Shown: piece by piece, positions 1 through 5,620 of the stretch
Numbering within the stretch: position 1 is the first letter of the stretch
Layout of the letters: every line of letters starts with the position of its first letter
Source: Acidobacteriota bacterium
Lineage (GTDB): Bacteria; Acidobacteriota; Terriglobia; Acidiferrales; UBA7541
Assembly (NCBI GenBank): GCA_003153585.1
Contig: PLZZ01000145.1
Location: forward strand, 10,370 to 16,915
Length of the DNA: 6,546 bases
Direction of reading: 5' to 3'
Position numbers and translations under genes: made by a program
The notes under the pieces: model-generated
The model's input: the letters and a program-made list of their open reading frames with translations, nothing else
Databases searched by the model: none
What the model was told of the DNA's origin: nothing

Positions 1-260
1 GATACATAGGCAATGCCCGTGCCGTTTCGTAACATCGTTATATGCTGAAATATGGAAAGAACTGAGGCGCGTGTCTGATGCAAGCTCTCGATTAAGAGTC
101 GCGCATTGTTAGCTTTAATGGAAAGAGGAGAGAAACGGCCGGCGCGCACAGCAAAGAGCCACTGCTTGAGTGACTTTCGATCGAATATTTTCTCGTTCCG
201 AATTGGCCCGGTGTTTTCAGAACGGAACCCATCTAAGAATTCCTTAAGCTTCTGCTCCAT
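1..260 (-). CDS. Unrecognised protein, 3' part missing (runs off the left edge)
   Basis: On the minus strand a frame beginning with ATG at 260 stays open for 86 codons to the edge of the window, so it has no visible stop. It starts MEQKLKEFLDGF and contains a basic middle part (KSLKQWLFAVRAGRF) and a helix-like stretch ending in LRNGTGIAYV. I do not recognise a family. The frame is also open upstream to a TGA near 315, with a possible TTG start at 281-279, and no convincing ribosome binding site fits either start. It lies 29 bases downstream of the stop of the small gene at 290-655 on the same strand, so the two could be co-transcribed. About 104 stop-free codons are unlikely by chance but not impossible. 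Overlapping plus-strand frames look like shadows. Coding status is probable and function unknown. Confidence 0.45.
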   Translation of the reverse strand, partial: MEQKLKEFLDGFRSENTGPIRNEKIFDRKSLKQWLFAVRAGRFSPLSIKANNARLLIESLHQTRASVLSIFQHITMLRNGTGIAYV

Positions 261-289
261 ACATACGGCGCCTGGAATCAATCTTCCGA

Positions 290-655
290 TCAGTTCGCCA
301 AAACCTTCTGAGCTTCACGTGACTTCGCCGTCGAACTGCTTGTGCCAATCGCGTCCGGGCCCGCGTCGATATGCGGATGCAATTGTCTTAGGCTTACGCA
401 ACCTCGGCCCTCTAAATCCTCAGACCCGATGTTTAGGACGCGGTATGCAACAGGAAAGTTGATGTTTCCCGTCGTGGCATGGATCAGCCGCACAAACACT
501 ACGCAGCCCTCGTGCAAACGCGATATCAATTCGACGCTCTTCTCGCCTAGATCCGTCCAGTGCAGCACGGCCGTTTCGACGAAGAATGTCCCTTTTACAT
601 TCCAGCCCGATACTTCCACCCGATAACTGTTGGGTCCATCTAGCAGTGAATGCAT
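290..655 (-). CDS. Small beta-rich protein, possibly PilZ-like (121 aa)
   Basis: The protein begins MHSLLDGPNSYRVEVSGWN and alternates short hydrophobic strands with glycines (GTFFVETAVLHW at about 22-33, GCVVFVRLIHA at 50-60, FPVAYRVLNIG at 67-77, CVSLRQLHP at 86-94), then ends in a hydrophilic tail of about 27 residues. This pattern resembles small beta-barrel proteins of the PilZ type, but the RxxxR motif that binds cyclic di-GMP is not visible and the equivalent of the D/NxSxxG motif is only loosely present (TDLGEKS, 34-40). The PilZ link is therefore a guess from overall shape, and the protein may not bind the nucleotide. I chose ATG 655 because GGGAGGG lies just upstream; a longer frame back to a GTG at 814 has no ribosome binding site and a non-protein-like N-terminal extension. 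It lies 176 bases downstream of the M50 gene on the same strand. No signal peptide or membrane segment is seen. Confidence 0.65.
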   Translation of the reverse strand: MHSLLDGPNSYRVEVSGWNVKGTFFVETAVLHWTDLGEKSVELISRLHEGCVVFVRLIHATTGNINFPVAYRVLNIGSEDLEGRGCVSLRQLHPHIDAGPDAIGTSSSTAKSREAQKVLAN

Positions 656-658
656 TGG

Positions 659-665
659 CCCTCCC
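659..665 (-). promoter_or_regulatory. Ribosome binding site deciding the start of the 121-aa gene
   Basis: The minus strand reads GGGAGGGCCAATG, so a strong Shine-Dalgarno core sits about four bases before the ATG at 655. The competing upstream GTG at 814 has nothing comparable. Confidence 0.6.
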
Positions 666-831
666 GCACGCTGATCATTGCAGAAATGATGCCAAAGACC
701 TGTCGCGTGAATCATGTACAGGGAAGGACTTACGCAATAATCGAGCGGCTTTAGCGTCTTGCGGCCGTGCTTATCGAAACATCTGTTCGTGTCTGAACCA
801 AACTGAAATGGCACCTAGAAGAACGATAGCC

Positions 832-1551
832 TTAGCCCCAATGGGACCCGGGATACAGCGCGGCCAGAGCGAAGCGAAAGATGTAGGGGAATAGTTTATC
901 GTATACATACCAGGCCAGCACCAAGCCCAACATGCCAAAGCCCTGGCTTCGCGACCAATTAACGAATTTCAAGGCCGTACTTTCGCTCATAAACAGCGTG
1001 ATTCCGTTGTTCCCATCGAGCGGCGGAACGGGAAGAAGATTGAAGGTTCCGAGCAGGAGATTCAGCAGGAAAATGATGCTAAGAAACGTAGCGGCAAATC
1101 CGGCTATACCGGGCCCGGAGGCTTCGGTGATGCGTGTGAAGCTCACGAACGCCGGCATTCTGAAATATCCAAAAGATATTCCGGCGCGAATCGCCAGCGC
1201 GGATAAGATCACCAGCGTAAAGTTTGCGGCCGGGCCTGCAAGCGCCATCCAGGCAGCCCGGCGCGGATAGCGTTGTTGCCATGCGGGGTCGTAGGGCGCG
1301 CTGGCCCACCCGATCATCCAGTGCGCCAGGAAATAGGAAATGATCGGCACCACCACCAGCCCAAACGGCGACCGGCGTATATGCGGAATCGGATTGAGCG
1401 TTACCTGTCCGCCGTGGAACGCGGTCGTGTCTCCGCCAAGCTTCGCGGCAAGGGAATGAGCGCCTTCGTGGCACGTCGTCGAGAAAAGAAATACGATATA
1501 CCAAATTACTCCGAGGATTAGGAATTGCGGCGTGAACTCCGAGCCTTGCAT
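832..1551 (-). CDS. Site-2 protease family membrane metalloprotease (peptidase M50)
   Basis: This 239-residue polytopic membrane protein belongs to the M50/site-2 protease group, which cleaves substrates inside the lipid bilayer using zinc. The zinc motif HEGAH is at 28-32 within the first membrane segment (about 10-36), followed by the family's GGDTTAFHGGQVTLNPIPH block at 39-57. LAGPAANF is at 104-111 and FNLLPVPPLDG at 170-180; the aspartate of LDG (179) is the third zinc ligand. Further membrane segments are at about 63-82, 103-124, 150-175 and 205-225. There is no PDZ domain and no CBS domain, so it matches the short minimal S2P-like class rather than RseP, which processes anti-sigma factors. 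The substrate cannot be told from sequence. The ATG at 1551 has only a weak upstream SD, but the HExxH segment needs this start region. It follows the tRNA-Gln gene by 123 bases on the same strand, with a hairpin between. The family call is secure. Confidence 0.93.
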   Translation of the reverse strand: MQGSEFTPQFLILGVIWYIVFLFSTTCHEGAHSLAAKLGGDTTAFHGGQVTLNPIPHIRRSPFGLVVVPIISYFLAHWMIGWASAPYDPAWQQRYPRRAAWMALAGPAANFTLVILSALAIRAGISFGYFRMPAFVSFTRITEASGPGIAGFAATFLSIIFLLNLLLGTFNLLPVPPLDGNNGITLFMSESTALKFVNWSRSQGFGMLGLVLAWYVYDKLFPYIFRFALAALYPGSHWG

Positions 1552-1634
1552 GCTGGCGCCTAGACTAGAGCGTCAGCCCATTTTGCGCAAGGTGTACCAT
1601 CGGCATCCGTGATGAATTCGTAGCCGGAGAGCTT

Positions 1635-1652
1635 GCGACGGGCTTCCGTCGC
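1635..1652 (-). other. Stem-loop between tRNA-Gln and the M50 gene
   Basis: GCGACGG and CCGTCGC form a perfect 7-bp GC-rich stem with a 4-base loop, 22 bases past the tRNA 3' end in the direction of transcription. No T run follows on the minus strand, so it is not a standard intrinsic terminator. It may be a weak attenuator, a processing signal, or chance: 7-bp stems are not rare in 6.5 kb. Confidence 0.35.
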
Positions 1653-1674
1653 GGCTGGGCGCGAATCGGAGAAT

Positions 1675-1749
1675 TGGCTCCGGGGCCTGGACTCGAACCA
1701 GGATAACCAGCTCCAAAGGCTGGCGTGCTACCAATTGCACTACCCCGGA
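1675..1749 (-). tRNA. tRNA-Gln (anticodon UUG)
   Basis: On the minus strand a 75-base cloverleaf includes an encoded CCA (1677-1675). The acceptor arm pairs TCCGGGG with CCCCGGA over 7 bp. The D arm contains AATTGGTA. The anticodon stem CCAGC/GCTGG encloses the loop CTTTGGA, giving anticodon TTG, which reads CAA for glutamine. The T arm carries GGTTCGAGTCC. The weak U1-A72 first pair and G73 discriminator agree with known identity elements for glutaminyl-tRNA synthetase. All arms are intact, so it should be functional. A reading frame overlapping it on the same strand is an artefact of the tRNA. Confidence 0.97.
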
Positions 1750-1770
1750 ATAGTTAAACGACAGCATAGG

Positions 1771-1779
1771 ATTATGCCA
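1771..1779 (-). promoter_or_regulatory. Extended -10 promoter of tRNA-Gln
   Basis: The minus strand reads TGGCATAAT, a CATAAT -10 box with the TGn extension. It sits 21 bases before the tRNA 5' end, leaving a leader of about 15 bases. A -35 element at 17-base spacing (TTCCCC) is poor, which fits an extended -10 promoter. Confidence 0.5.
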
Positions 1780-1823
1780 CGTAGGTTTAGTTAGGGGAAA
1801 TCGTTGAAGCGCGCCCGAATGGT

Positions 1824-2114
1824 TTATCGCTGAAGCGACAGTTCATTCCAGATTAGCCGCAACCTTGAGGCCTTCAGTTCTTCTGGGAGCTTGAGCCGCG
1901 CTAGCTTCGAGCGCAAGCGGCCAACGTCCAGTCCTGCCGATTGGCACACTAGGGGGAAGTCCCGCTCATCCTTAAACAAATAATCCTCGGCTTCGCGTTT
2001 GCGGCGAAGCGGCCCGGACACCCATTCCTGAATAGTGGTCACCACCACCGCCTGCCAAAGCCGTACTTCCATCAGTTTCTCTTCGTCGCCAACAATGCTG
2101 TCTCTTGTCTTCAT
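1824..2114 (-). CDS. Hypothetical protein with helix-turn-helix-like segment (96 aa)
   Basis: A small, mostly helical, charged cytoplasmic protein of 96 residues. After an acidic lead-in (to about 16) comes LWQAVVVTTIQEWV (19-32), a basic stretch RRKREAEDYLF (37-47), then DFPLVCQSAGLDVGRLRSKL (52-71). That last part has the hydrophobic-Gly-turn-basic layout of a helix-turn-helix, close to small DNA-binding domains seen in bacterial and phage proteins. I cannot name the family. I chose ATG 2114; ATG 2072 (starting MEVRLWQAV) and TTG 2180 are alternatives, and no start has a strong SD, so the N-terminus is uncertain. It ends 74 bases before the tRNA-Gln on the same strand. Upstream lies a 245-base gap with a CATAAT box and a paired direct repeat. 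It could be a regulator, but this is inference. Confidence 0.65.
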   Translation of the reverse strand: MKTRDSIVGDEEKLMEVRLWQAVVVTTIQEWVSGPLRRKREAEDYLFKDERDFPLVCQSAGLDVGRLRSKLARLKLPEELKASRLRLIWNELSLQR

Positions 2115-2251
2115 GGGCCGTCCAGGGGATATGTTTAACGGAAGAGCGCTAGCAATAGACGTGCCGACCGGGCAAATCAATCGGACATTCTTGCCGGATG
2201 TGTTTTGTTAGTGAAGTCGAAAGATCGCAAAACGGCAGGACTTAGCTATTA

Positions 2252-2269
2252 TGCGAAAAACTGCGAAAA
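2252..2269. repeat. Tandem direct repeat TGCGAAAA, 10-bp spacing
   Basis: TGCGAAAA occurs at 2252-2259 and again at 2262-2269, exactly one helical turn apart, in an AT-rich patch of the gap upstream of the 96-residue gene. On the minus strand the repeats directly precede a CATAAT box (2253-2248) that lacks a recognisable -35. That layout would suit an activator site or UP-like element for the 96-residue gene. Functional meaning is inferred. Confidence 0.35.
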
Positions 2270-2359
2270 TTTTTCTGGTTAACTTCAAGAGTCACTTAAG
2301 GACTGAACGGAATTTATTCCTAGTGTAGGTAGCTTTTGCACGAACCGAGAACCGCGCGT

Positions 2360-2656
2360 CTAAGCCACCGCTGCTTTCTTCCGCAATAATTCCGCTCGTT
2401 TTGACGCGCCCACGATCGGCCTTTCTCCTGCCGGACAAGGCCTACCCTCATGCCCCGAGAGCAGATGTTTCACCAGAGCATCAATCCTTTTGTGCTCGCT
2501 GCGGGTGAGCTCGCTATCCTCGTAGAATGAGAGGTCCTTGGACCTTCGAATTTCTCTGGCCTCTCGAAATGTGGAATCGGCCTCTTGGAGGATTCGATTT
2601 AGCGCCTCACACTGCAGTTTTGCGGCCATGGCGCGAGAGTTTACAACGCCGCCCAT
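2360..2656 (-). CDS. Hypothetical helical protein next to the DUF6496 gene (98 aa)
   Basis: A 98-residue charged, cysteine-poor protein without signal peptide or membrane segment. Residues about 10-40 form a likely amphipathic helix (AKLQCEALNRILQEAD then TFREAREIRRS); residues 48-68 contain ELTRSEHKRIDALVKHLL, another helix; the tail is basic and ends RKKAAVA. I do not recognise a family. ATG 2656 is used; ATG 2629 and a TTG at 2665 are alternatives, and the SD is weak for all. It lies 75 bases behind the DUF6496-type gene on the same strand, so the two may be one transcript, although a near-perfect palindrome at 2666-2681 directly before the start suggests a separate control site. Amino acid make-up favours a real gene over the overlapping plus-strand frame. 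Confidence 0.55.
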   Translation of the reverse strand: MGGVVNSRAMAAKLQCEALNRILQEADSTFREAREIRRSKDLSFYEDSELTRSEHKRIDALVKHLLSGHEGRPCPAGERPIVGASKRAELLRKKAAVA

Positions 2657-2665
2657 GCGTCTCAA

Positions 2666-2681
2666 TGGTACGAACGTACCA
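2666..2681. promoter_or_regulatory. Operator-like palindrome before the 98-aa gene
   Basis: TGGTACG and CGTACCA are perfect 7-bp inverted arms around a 2-base centre, 9 bases upstream of the ATG at 2656. A 2-base loop is too tight for an RNA hairpin, so a dimeric DNA-binding protein is the better reading. It does not match the consensus LexA boxes I know. Confidence 0.4.
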
Positions 2682-2731
2682 GTGCAGCGCTCGAGAGCCC
2701 TGATTTCGCTTTTTCTTTCTTCCGCCGTGCG

Positions 2732-2938
2732 TCACACGGATTTTTTCGGAACCTTTGCGCCCTTCTTGCGTGCCTCCGAAAGACCGATGGCGATTGCTTG
2801 TTTTCGTGAGGTCACTTTCCCGCCCTTTCCACCCTTGCCCGAGCGCAGCGTGCCCCGTTTTTCTCGATGCATCGCGCTTTTCACGCTCTTGCCCGCAGCC
2901 TTGCCATATTTTCTGCTGGATCCTTTTTTCTTTGCCAT
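2732..2938 (-). CDS. Lysine-rich DUF6496-type small protein (68 aa)
   Basis: A very basic small protein: 23 of 68 residues are Lys or Arg and only two are acidic. It starts MAKKKGSSRKYGKAAGKSV and carries the family hallmark TSRKQAIAIGLSEARKKGAK at 43-62, preceded by a glycine-lysine run (GKGGKGGK, 34-41) and followed by VPKKSV. This matches the widespread bacterial DUF6496 family, from memory of its conserved SRKQAIAIGLSEAR core. Function is not established; charge suggests binding to nucleic acid or another polyanion, a histone-like role being possible but unproven. An AGGAGGG ribosome binding site sits 6 bases before the ATG, so expression may be strong. It is divergent from the M28 peptidase gene and leads the minus-strand genes. 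The plus-strand frame across it is a shadow. Confidence 0.88.
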   Translation of the reverse strand: MAKKKGSSRKYGKAAGKSVKSAMHREKRGTLRSGKGGKGGKVTSRKQAIAIGLSEARKKGAKVPKKSV

Positions 2939-2944
2939 TTCATA

Positions 2945-2951
2945 CCCTCCT
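2945..2951 (-). promoter_or_regulatory. Strong ribosome binding site of the DUF6496-type gene
   Basis: The minus strand reads AGGAGGGTATGAAATG. The first ATG is too close to the SD and out of frame; the second (2938) has proper spacing and begins the recognised protein. Confidence 0.75.
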
Positions 2952-3075
2952 GAAAGTTAGATCAGAAATCCCGGAGAAAGTTACGCACCCGCGCCGTGTG
3001 CTCCGGCGCTCGAAGCAGCCGCCTTCAGCCAGACGCCAGTTGGTGCCTCACGCCGCGCCGGGCCAAAATCCTCAG

Positions 3076-3104
3076 TTCACTCATTTTTCGATGCACTGTT
3101 TTAT
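3076..3104 (+). promoter_or_regulatory. Candidate sigma-70 promoter of the M28 peptidase gene
   Basis: TTCACT (3076-3081) and TTTTAT (3099-3104) are separated by exactly 17 bases, each matching four of six consensus positions. The predicted start near 3111 gives a leader of about 40 bases. It lies in the 212-base divergent gap (2939-3150), where I see no clear matching promoter for the minus-strand gene and no small gene. Confidence 0.35.
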
Positions 3105-3150
3105 TCGTTGCGAGCTTAAGGCAGAATATGGGCGCAAAATCGAGGGGACT

Positions 3151-5442
3151 ATGAATCGCAACGTTCTCGCAGGATCATTTCTCTTGGCCGTCTCTATTGC
3201 GTGCGCTGGCGGCTACGTTATCGCCGACGAGGCGCCGCTCGCAGGTTACTCCGTTGAATCGTCACACACCGAACGCGACTGGGAGCAGAAATTTCGCGCT
3301 ACGCCTGATCCGGCCAACCTTCGCGCTTATATGCAGCGGCTTTCCGCGCATCCTCATAACGTCGGCTCGCCGTACGATAAAGACAATGCCGAATGGATCC
3401 TGGCCAAGTTCAAGGAATTCGGCCTGGACGCGCACATCGAATCCTTCAACGTGCTTTTTCCCACGCCCAAAGAGCGTCTCGTCGAACTCGTCGAGGGCGG
3501 ACCGCATTTCGTCGCCAAGCTACAGGAACCGGCGGTGCCCGAGGATCCCACATCCAATCAGCAATCCGAGCAACTTCCAACCTACAACGCGTATTCCGCT
3601 GACGGCGACGTCACCGGCCCGCTCGTTTACGTGAATTACGGCATCCCGGATGACTACGAAATTCTCGAACGCAACGGCGTCTCGGTAAAAGGCGCAATCG
3701 TCATCGCGCGGTACGGCCACGCCTGGCGCGGCATCAAGCCTATGGTCGCTGCCGAGCATGGCGCTATCGGTTGCATTATTTATTCTGACCCGCGTGACGA
3801 TGGCTATTCCCCGGGCGTCACCTACCCCGAGGGTGCCTGGCGTCCTAAAGAGGGAGTGCAACGCGGCAGCGTGCAAGACAGCACCGAATTCATGGGCGAT
3901 CCTTTGACTCCGGGAGTCGGCGCAACCGCCGACGCCAAGCGCCTCCCCATCAAGAATGCTCCCACGCTGACGAAAATTCCCGTCCTTCCTATTTCCTACG
4001 CCGACGCCGAGCCGCTTCTTGCTGCAATCGCAGGCCCGGTGGTGCCCCCTGCATGGCGCGGAGGCCTTCCCATCACTTACAGACTTGGGCCCGGTCCCGG
4101 AAAAGTTCGTCTGAAAATGTTTTCCAACTGGGACATCAAGCCGCTGTACGACGTGATCGCCAAAATTCCTGGCGCGCAATTTCCGGACGAGTGGGTTCTT
4201 CGCGGCAACCATCACGACGCGTGGGTGAACGGCGCGGAAGATCCCATCTCTGGCCAAGTTGCTCTCATGGAAGAGGCTCGGTCGCTGGGTGCCCTGGTCA
4301 AAGCTGGATGGAAGCCGAAGCGCACGATCATTTATTGCGCCTGGGACGGCGAAGAACCCGGCTTGCTTGGTTCAGTGGAATGGGCTGAAACCCACGCAGA
4401 TGATCTGCGCAAACACGCCGTCGCCTATATCAATTCAGATTCAAACGGCCGTGGTGTTTTGGGGGCCGAAGGTTCGCACACGCTGGAAAAACTGGTGAAT
4501 GATGTTGCCCACGACGTTCAGGATCCCGAAACAAAACTTACGGTCTGGAAACGCTGGCAGCTCGACAGCATCAAGTCCGCAAGCTCCGACGAAGAGCGCC
4601 AAGAATTGCGGCAACGCAAGGATATTCGCATCGGCATTTCAGGAGGTGGTTCCGACCACGCAGGGTTCCAGAATTTTCTTGGTATTGCAGTGGTTGATGC
4701 CAGTTTTGGCGACGAAGACGAAGGCGGCATCTATCATTCGATTTATGACGATTTTTACTGGTACACGCACTTTAGCGACACGGACTTTGTTTACGGCCGC
4801 ACTCTCTCTCAATTTAACGGTTCGATTATCATGCGGCTCGCCGACGCGGATTTGCTGCCCTTTGATTTCTCCGATTTTGCTGACACCGTCCAGACCTACG
4901 TCAAGGGCCTCCAAACATTTTCCACCAAGATGCGCGATGACATCCGCGAGCGCAACCTTGAAATCGAAGAAGGCGTCTTCACTGCCACCGCCGATCCGAA
5001 AAAAGCATACTTTCCGCCCAAAAAGGAAGACCTGCCTCCTTATTTAGATTTCTCTCCGCTTCAGAACAGCGCGGACGCCCTTTCGCGAAGCGCCGGCGAG
5101 TATCAGAAAGCCCTCACCGCCGCCGACGCAAACGGCGGATCGGCGCTCACTTCCGCATCCATCGCCGAAGTCAATGGCCTGCTGATCCAAAGCGAACGCA
5201 AGTTGACTACTCCAGAAGGTTTGCCGGGACGCTTTTGGTACAAGCACCAGATCTATGCCCCGGGCGTCTACACAGGATACGAATCAAAAGCAATTCCTGC
5301 CGTCCGCGAAGCCATCGAACAGAAGAAATGGAAGCAAGCGGAGCAAGCGATGGCCCGTGCCGCTGCCGTTCTCCAGGACGAAGCGACTCTGGTGTCCTCT
5401 GCTGCGGCAAAGCTTTCTGCCGCTTCCGCCGCCGCAAAATAA
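3151..5442 (+). CDS. Exported M28 metallopeptidase, glutamate carboxypeptidase II / transferrin receptor type
   Basis: This 763-residue di-zinc peptidase is built like human glutamate carboxypeptidase II and probably trims peptides in the periplasm or outside the cell. A signal peptide (1-25, cleavage likely after VIA) is followed by the N-terminal part of the peptidase fold, a protease-associated domain (about 145-320), the M28 catalytic core (about 335-600) and a transferrin-receptor-like dimerisation domain (about 640-755). Metal ligands are all present: H354 and D364 (NHHDAW...EDPISG), E402, D430 (INSDSN) and H529 (YHSIYDD), with E401 of WDGEEPG as catalytic base. Spacings match the human enzyme almost exactly. 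The pocket that binds the C-terminal carboxylate is kept (R193, Y528, Y710), but side-chain-sensing N257 and K699 become S240 and G709, so glutamate preference is unlikely. ATG 3151 is chosen because GAGGGG precedes it and a signal peptide starts there; the upstream in-frame extension overlaps the DUF6496-type gene antisense and looks noncoding. Confidence 0.95.
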   Translation: MNRNVLAGSFLLAVSIACAGGYVIADEAPLAGYSVESSHTERDWEQKFRATPDPANLRAYMQRLSAHPHNVGSPYDKDNAEWILAKFKEFGLDAHIESFNVLFPTPKERLVELVEGGPHFVAKLQEPAVPEDPTSNQQSEQLPTYNAYSADGDVTGPLVYVNYGIPDDYEILERNGVSVKGAIVIARYGHAWRGIKPMVAAEHGAIGCIIYSDPRDDGYSPGVTYPEGAWRPKEGVQRGSVQDSTEFMGDPLTPGVGATADAKRLPIKNAPTLTKIPVLPISYADAEPLLAAIAGPVVPPAWRGGLPITYRLGPGPGKVRLKMFSNWDIKPLYDVIAKIPGAQFPDEWVLRGNHHDAWVNGAEDPISGQVALMEEARSLGALVKAGWKPKRTIIYCAWDGEEPGLLGSVEWAETHADDLRKHAVAYINSDSNGRGVLGAEGSHTLEKLVNDVAHDVQDPETKLTVWKRWQLDSIKSASSDEERQELRQRKDIRIGISGGGSDHAGFQNFLGIAVVDASFGDEDEGGIYHSIYDDFYWYTHFSDTDFVYGRTLSQFNGSIIMRLADADLLPFDFSDFADTVQTYVKGLQTFSTKMRDDIRERNLEIEEGVFTATADPKKAYFPPKKEDLPPYLDFSPLQNSADALSRSAGEYQKALTAADANGGSALTSASIAEVNGLLIQSERKLTTPEGLPGRFWYKHQIYAPGVYTGYESKAIPAVREAIEQKKWKQAEQAMARAAAVLQDEATLVSSAAAKLSAASAAAK

Positions 5443-5450
5443 ACGGAAGC
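5422..5450 (+). other. Stem-loop holding the M28 stop codon in its loop
   Basis: GCTTCCG (5422-5428) and CGGAAGC (5444-5450) form a perfect 7-bp stem around a 15-base loop that contains the TAA at 5440-5442. No T run follows, so it is not a standard intrinsic terminator. It could protect the mRNA 3' end or be chance. I see no better terminator in the 178 bases before the next gene. Confidence 0.25.
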
Positions 5451-5608
5451 TCGCGCGGCCGTCCGTAAGTAAGTTTGTGAATTTTAGTTAACGGGCGGCT
5501 AACCCTTGTAACTCGCCCCAAGCCTTCTACATCTACATTTGGGGCCCGCACATAGGGCCACTTATGACCTTACGCAGCTGACGTAGTTGAGCTATCAAAT
5601 ACTCTTAT

Positions 5609-5614
5609 GGAGGG
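5609..5614 (+). promoter_or_regulatory. Ribosome binding site of the 190-aa secreted protein
   Basis: GGAGGG lies 6 bases before the ATG at 5621. An extra out-of-frame ATG at 5616 makes a two-codon frame (ATG TCA TGA) whose stop overlaps the real start. Confidence 0.7.
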
Positions 5615-5620
5615 TATGTC

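Noticed and set aside
656..814. N-terminal extension of the 121-residue protein from a GTG at 814
   Set aside because: No SD at the GTG, odd composition rich in His and Cys, and a strong SD at the internal ATG 655.
1573..1767. 64-codon minus-strand frame over the tRNA
   Set aside because: It reads through tRNA-Gln; its VVQLVARQPLELVILVRVQ string is the typical artefact of translated tRNA.
2538..2960. 140-codon plus-strand frame
   Set aside because: It lies antisense to two better supported minus-strand genes; its Phe/Pro-rich sequence is a shadow of lysine-rich coding.
2755..3150. Long in-frame N-terminal extension of the M28 peptidase
   Set aside because: It overlaps the recognised DUF6496-type gene antisense, is not protein-like, and a signal peptide with its own SD begins at 3151.
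3520..4257. 245-codon minus-strand frame inside the M28 gene
   Set aside because: It is a mirror of GC-biased third positions in a certain gene on the other strand.
5543..5559. GGCCC/GGGCC stem as terminator or regulatory RNA
   Set aside because: Only 5 bp with no T run; expected by chance.
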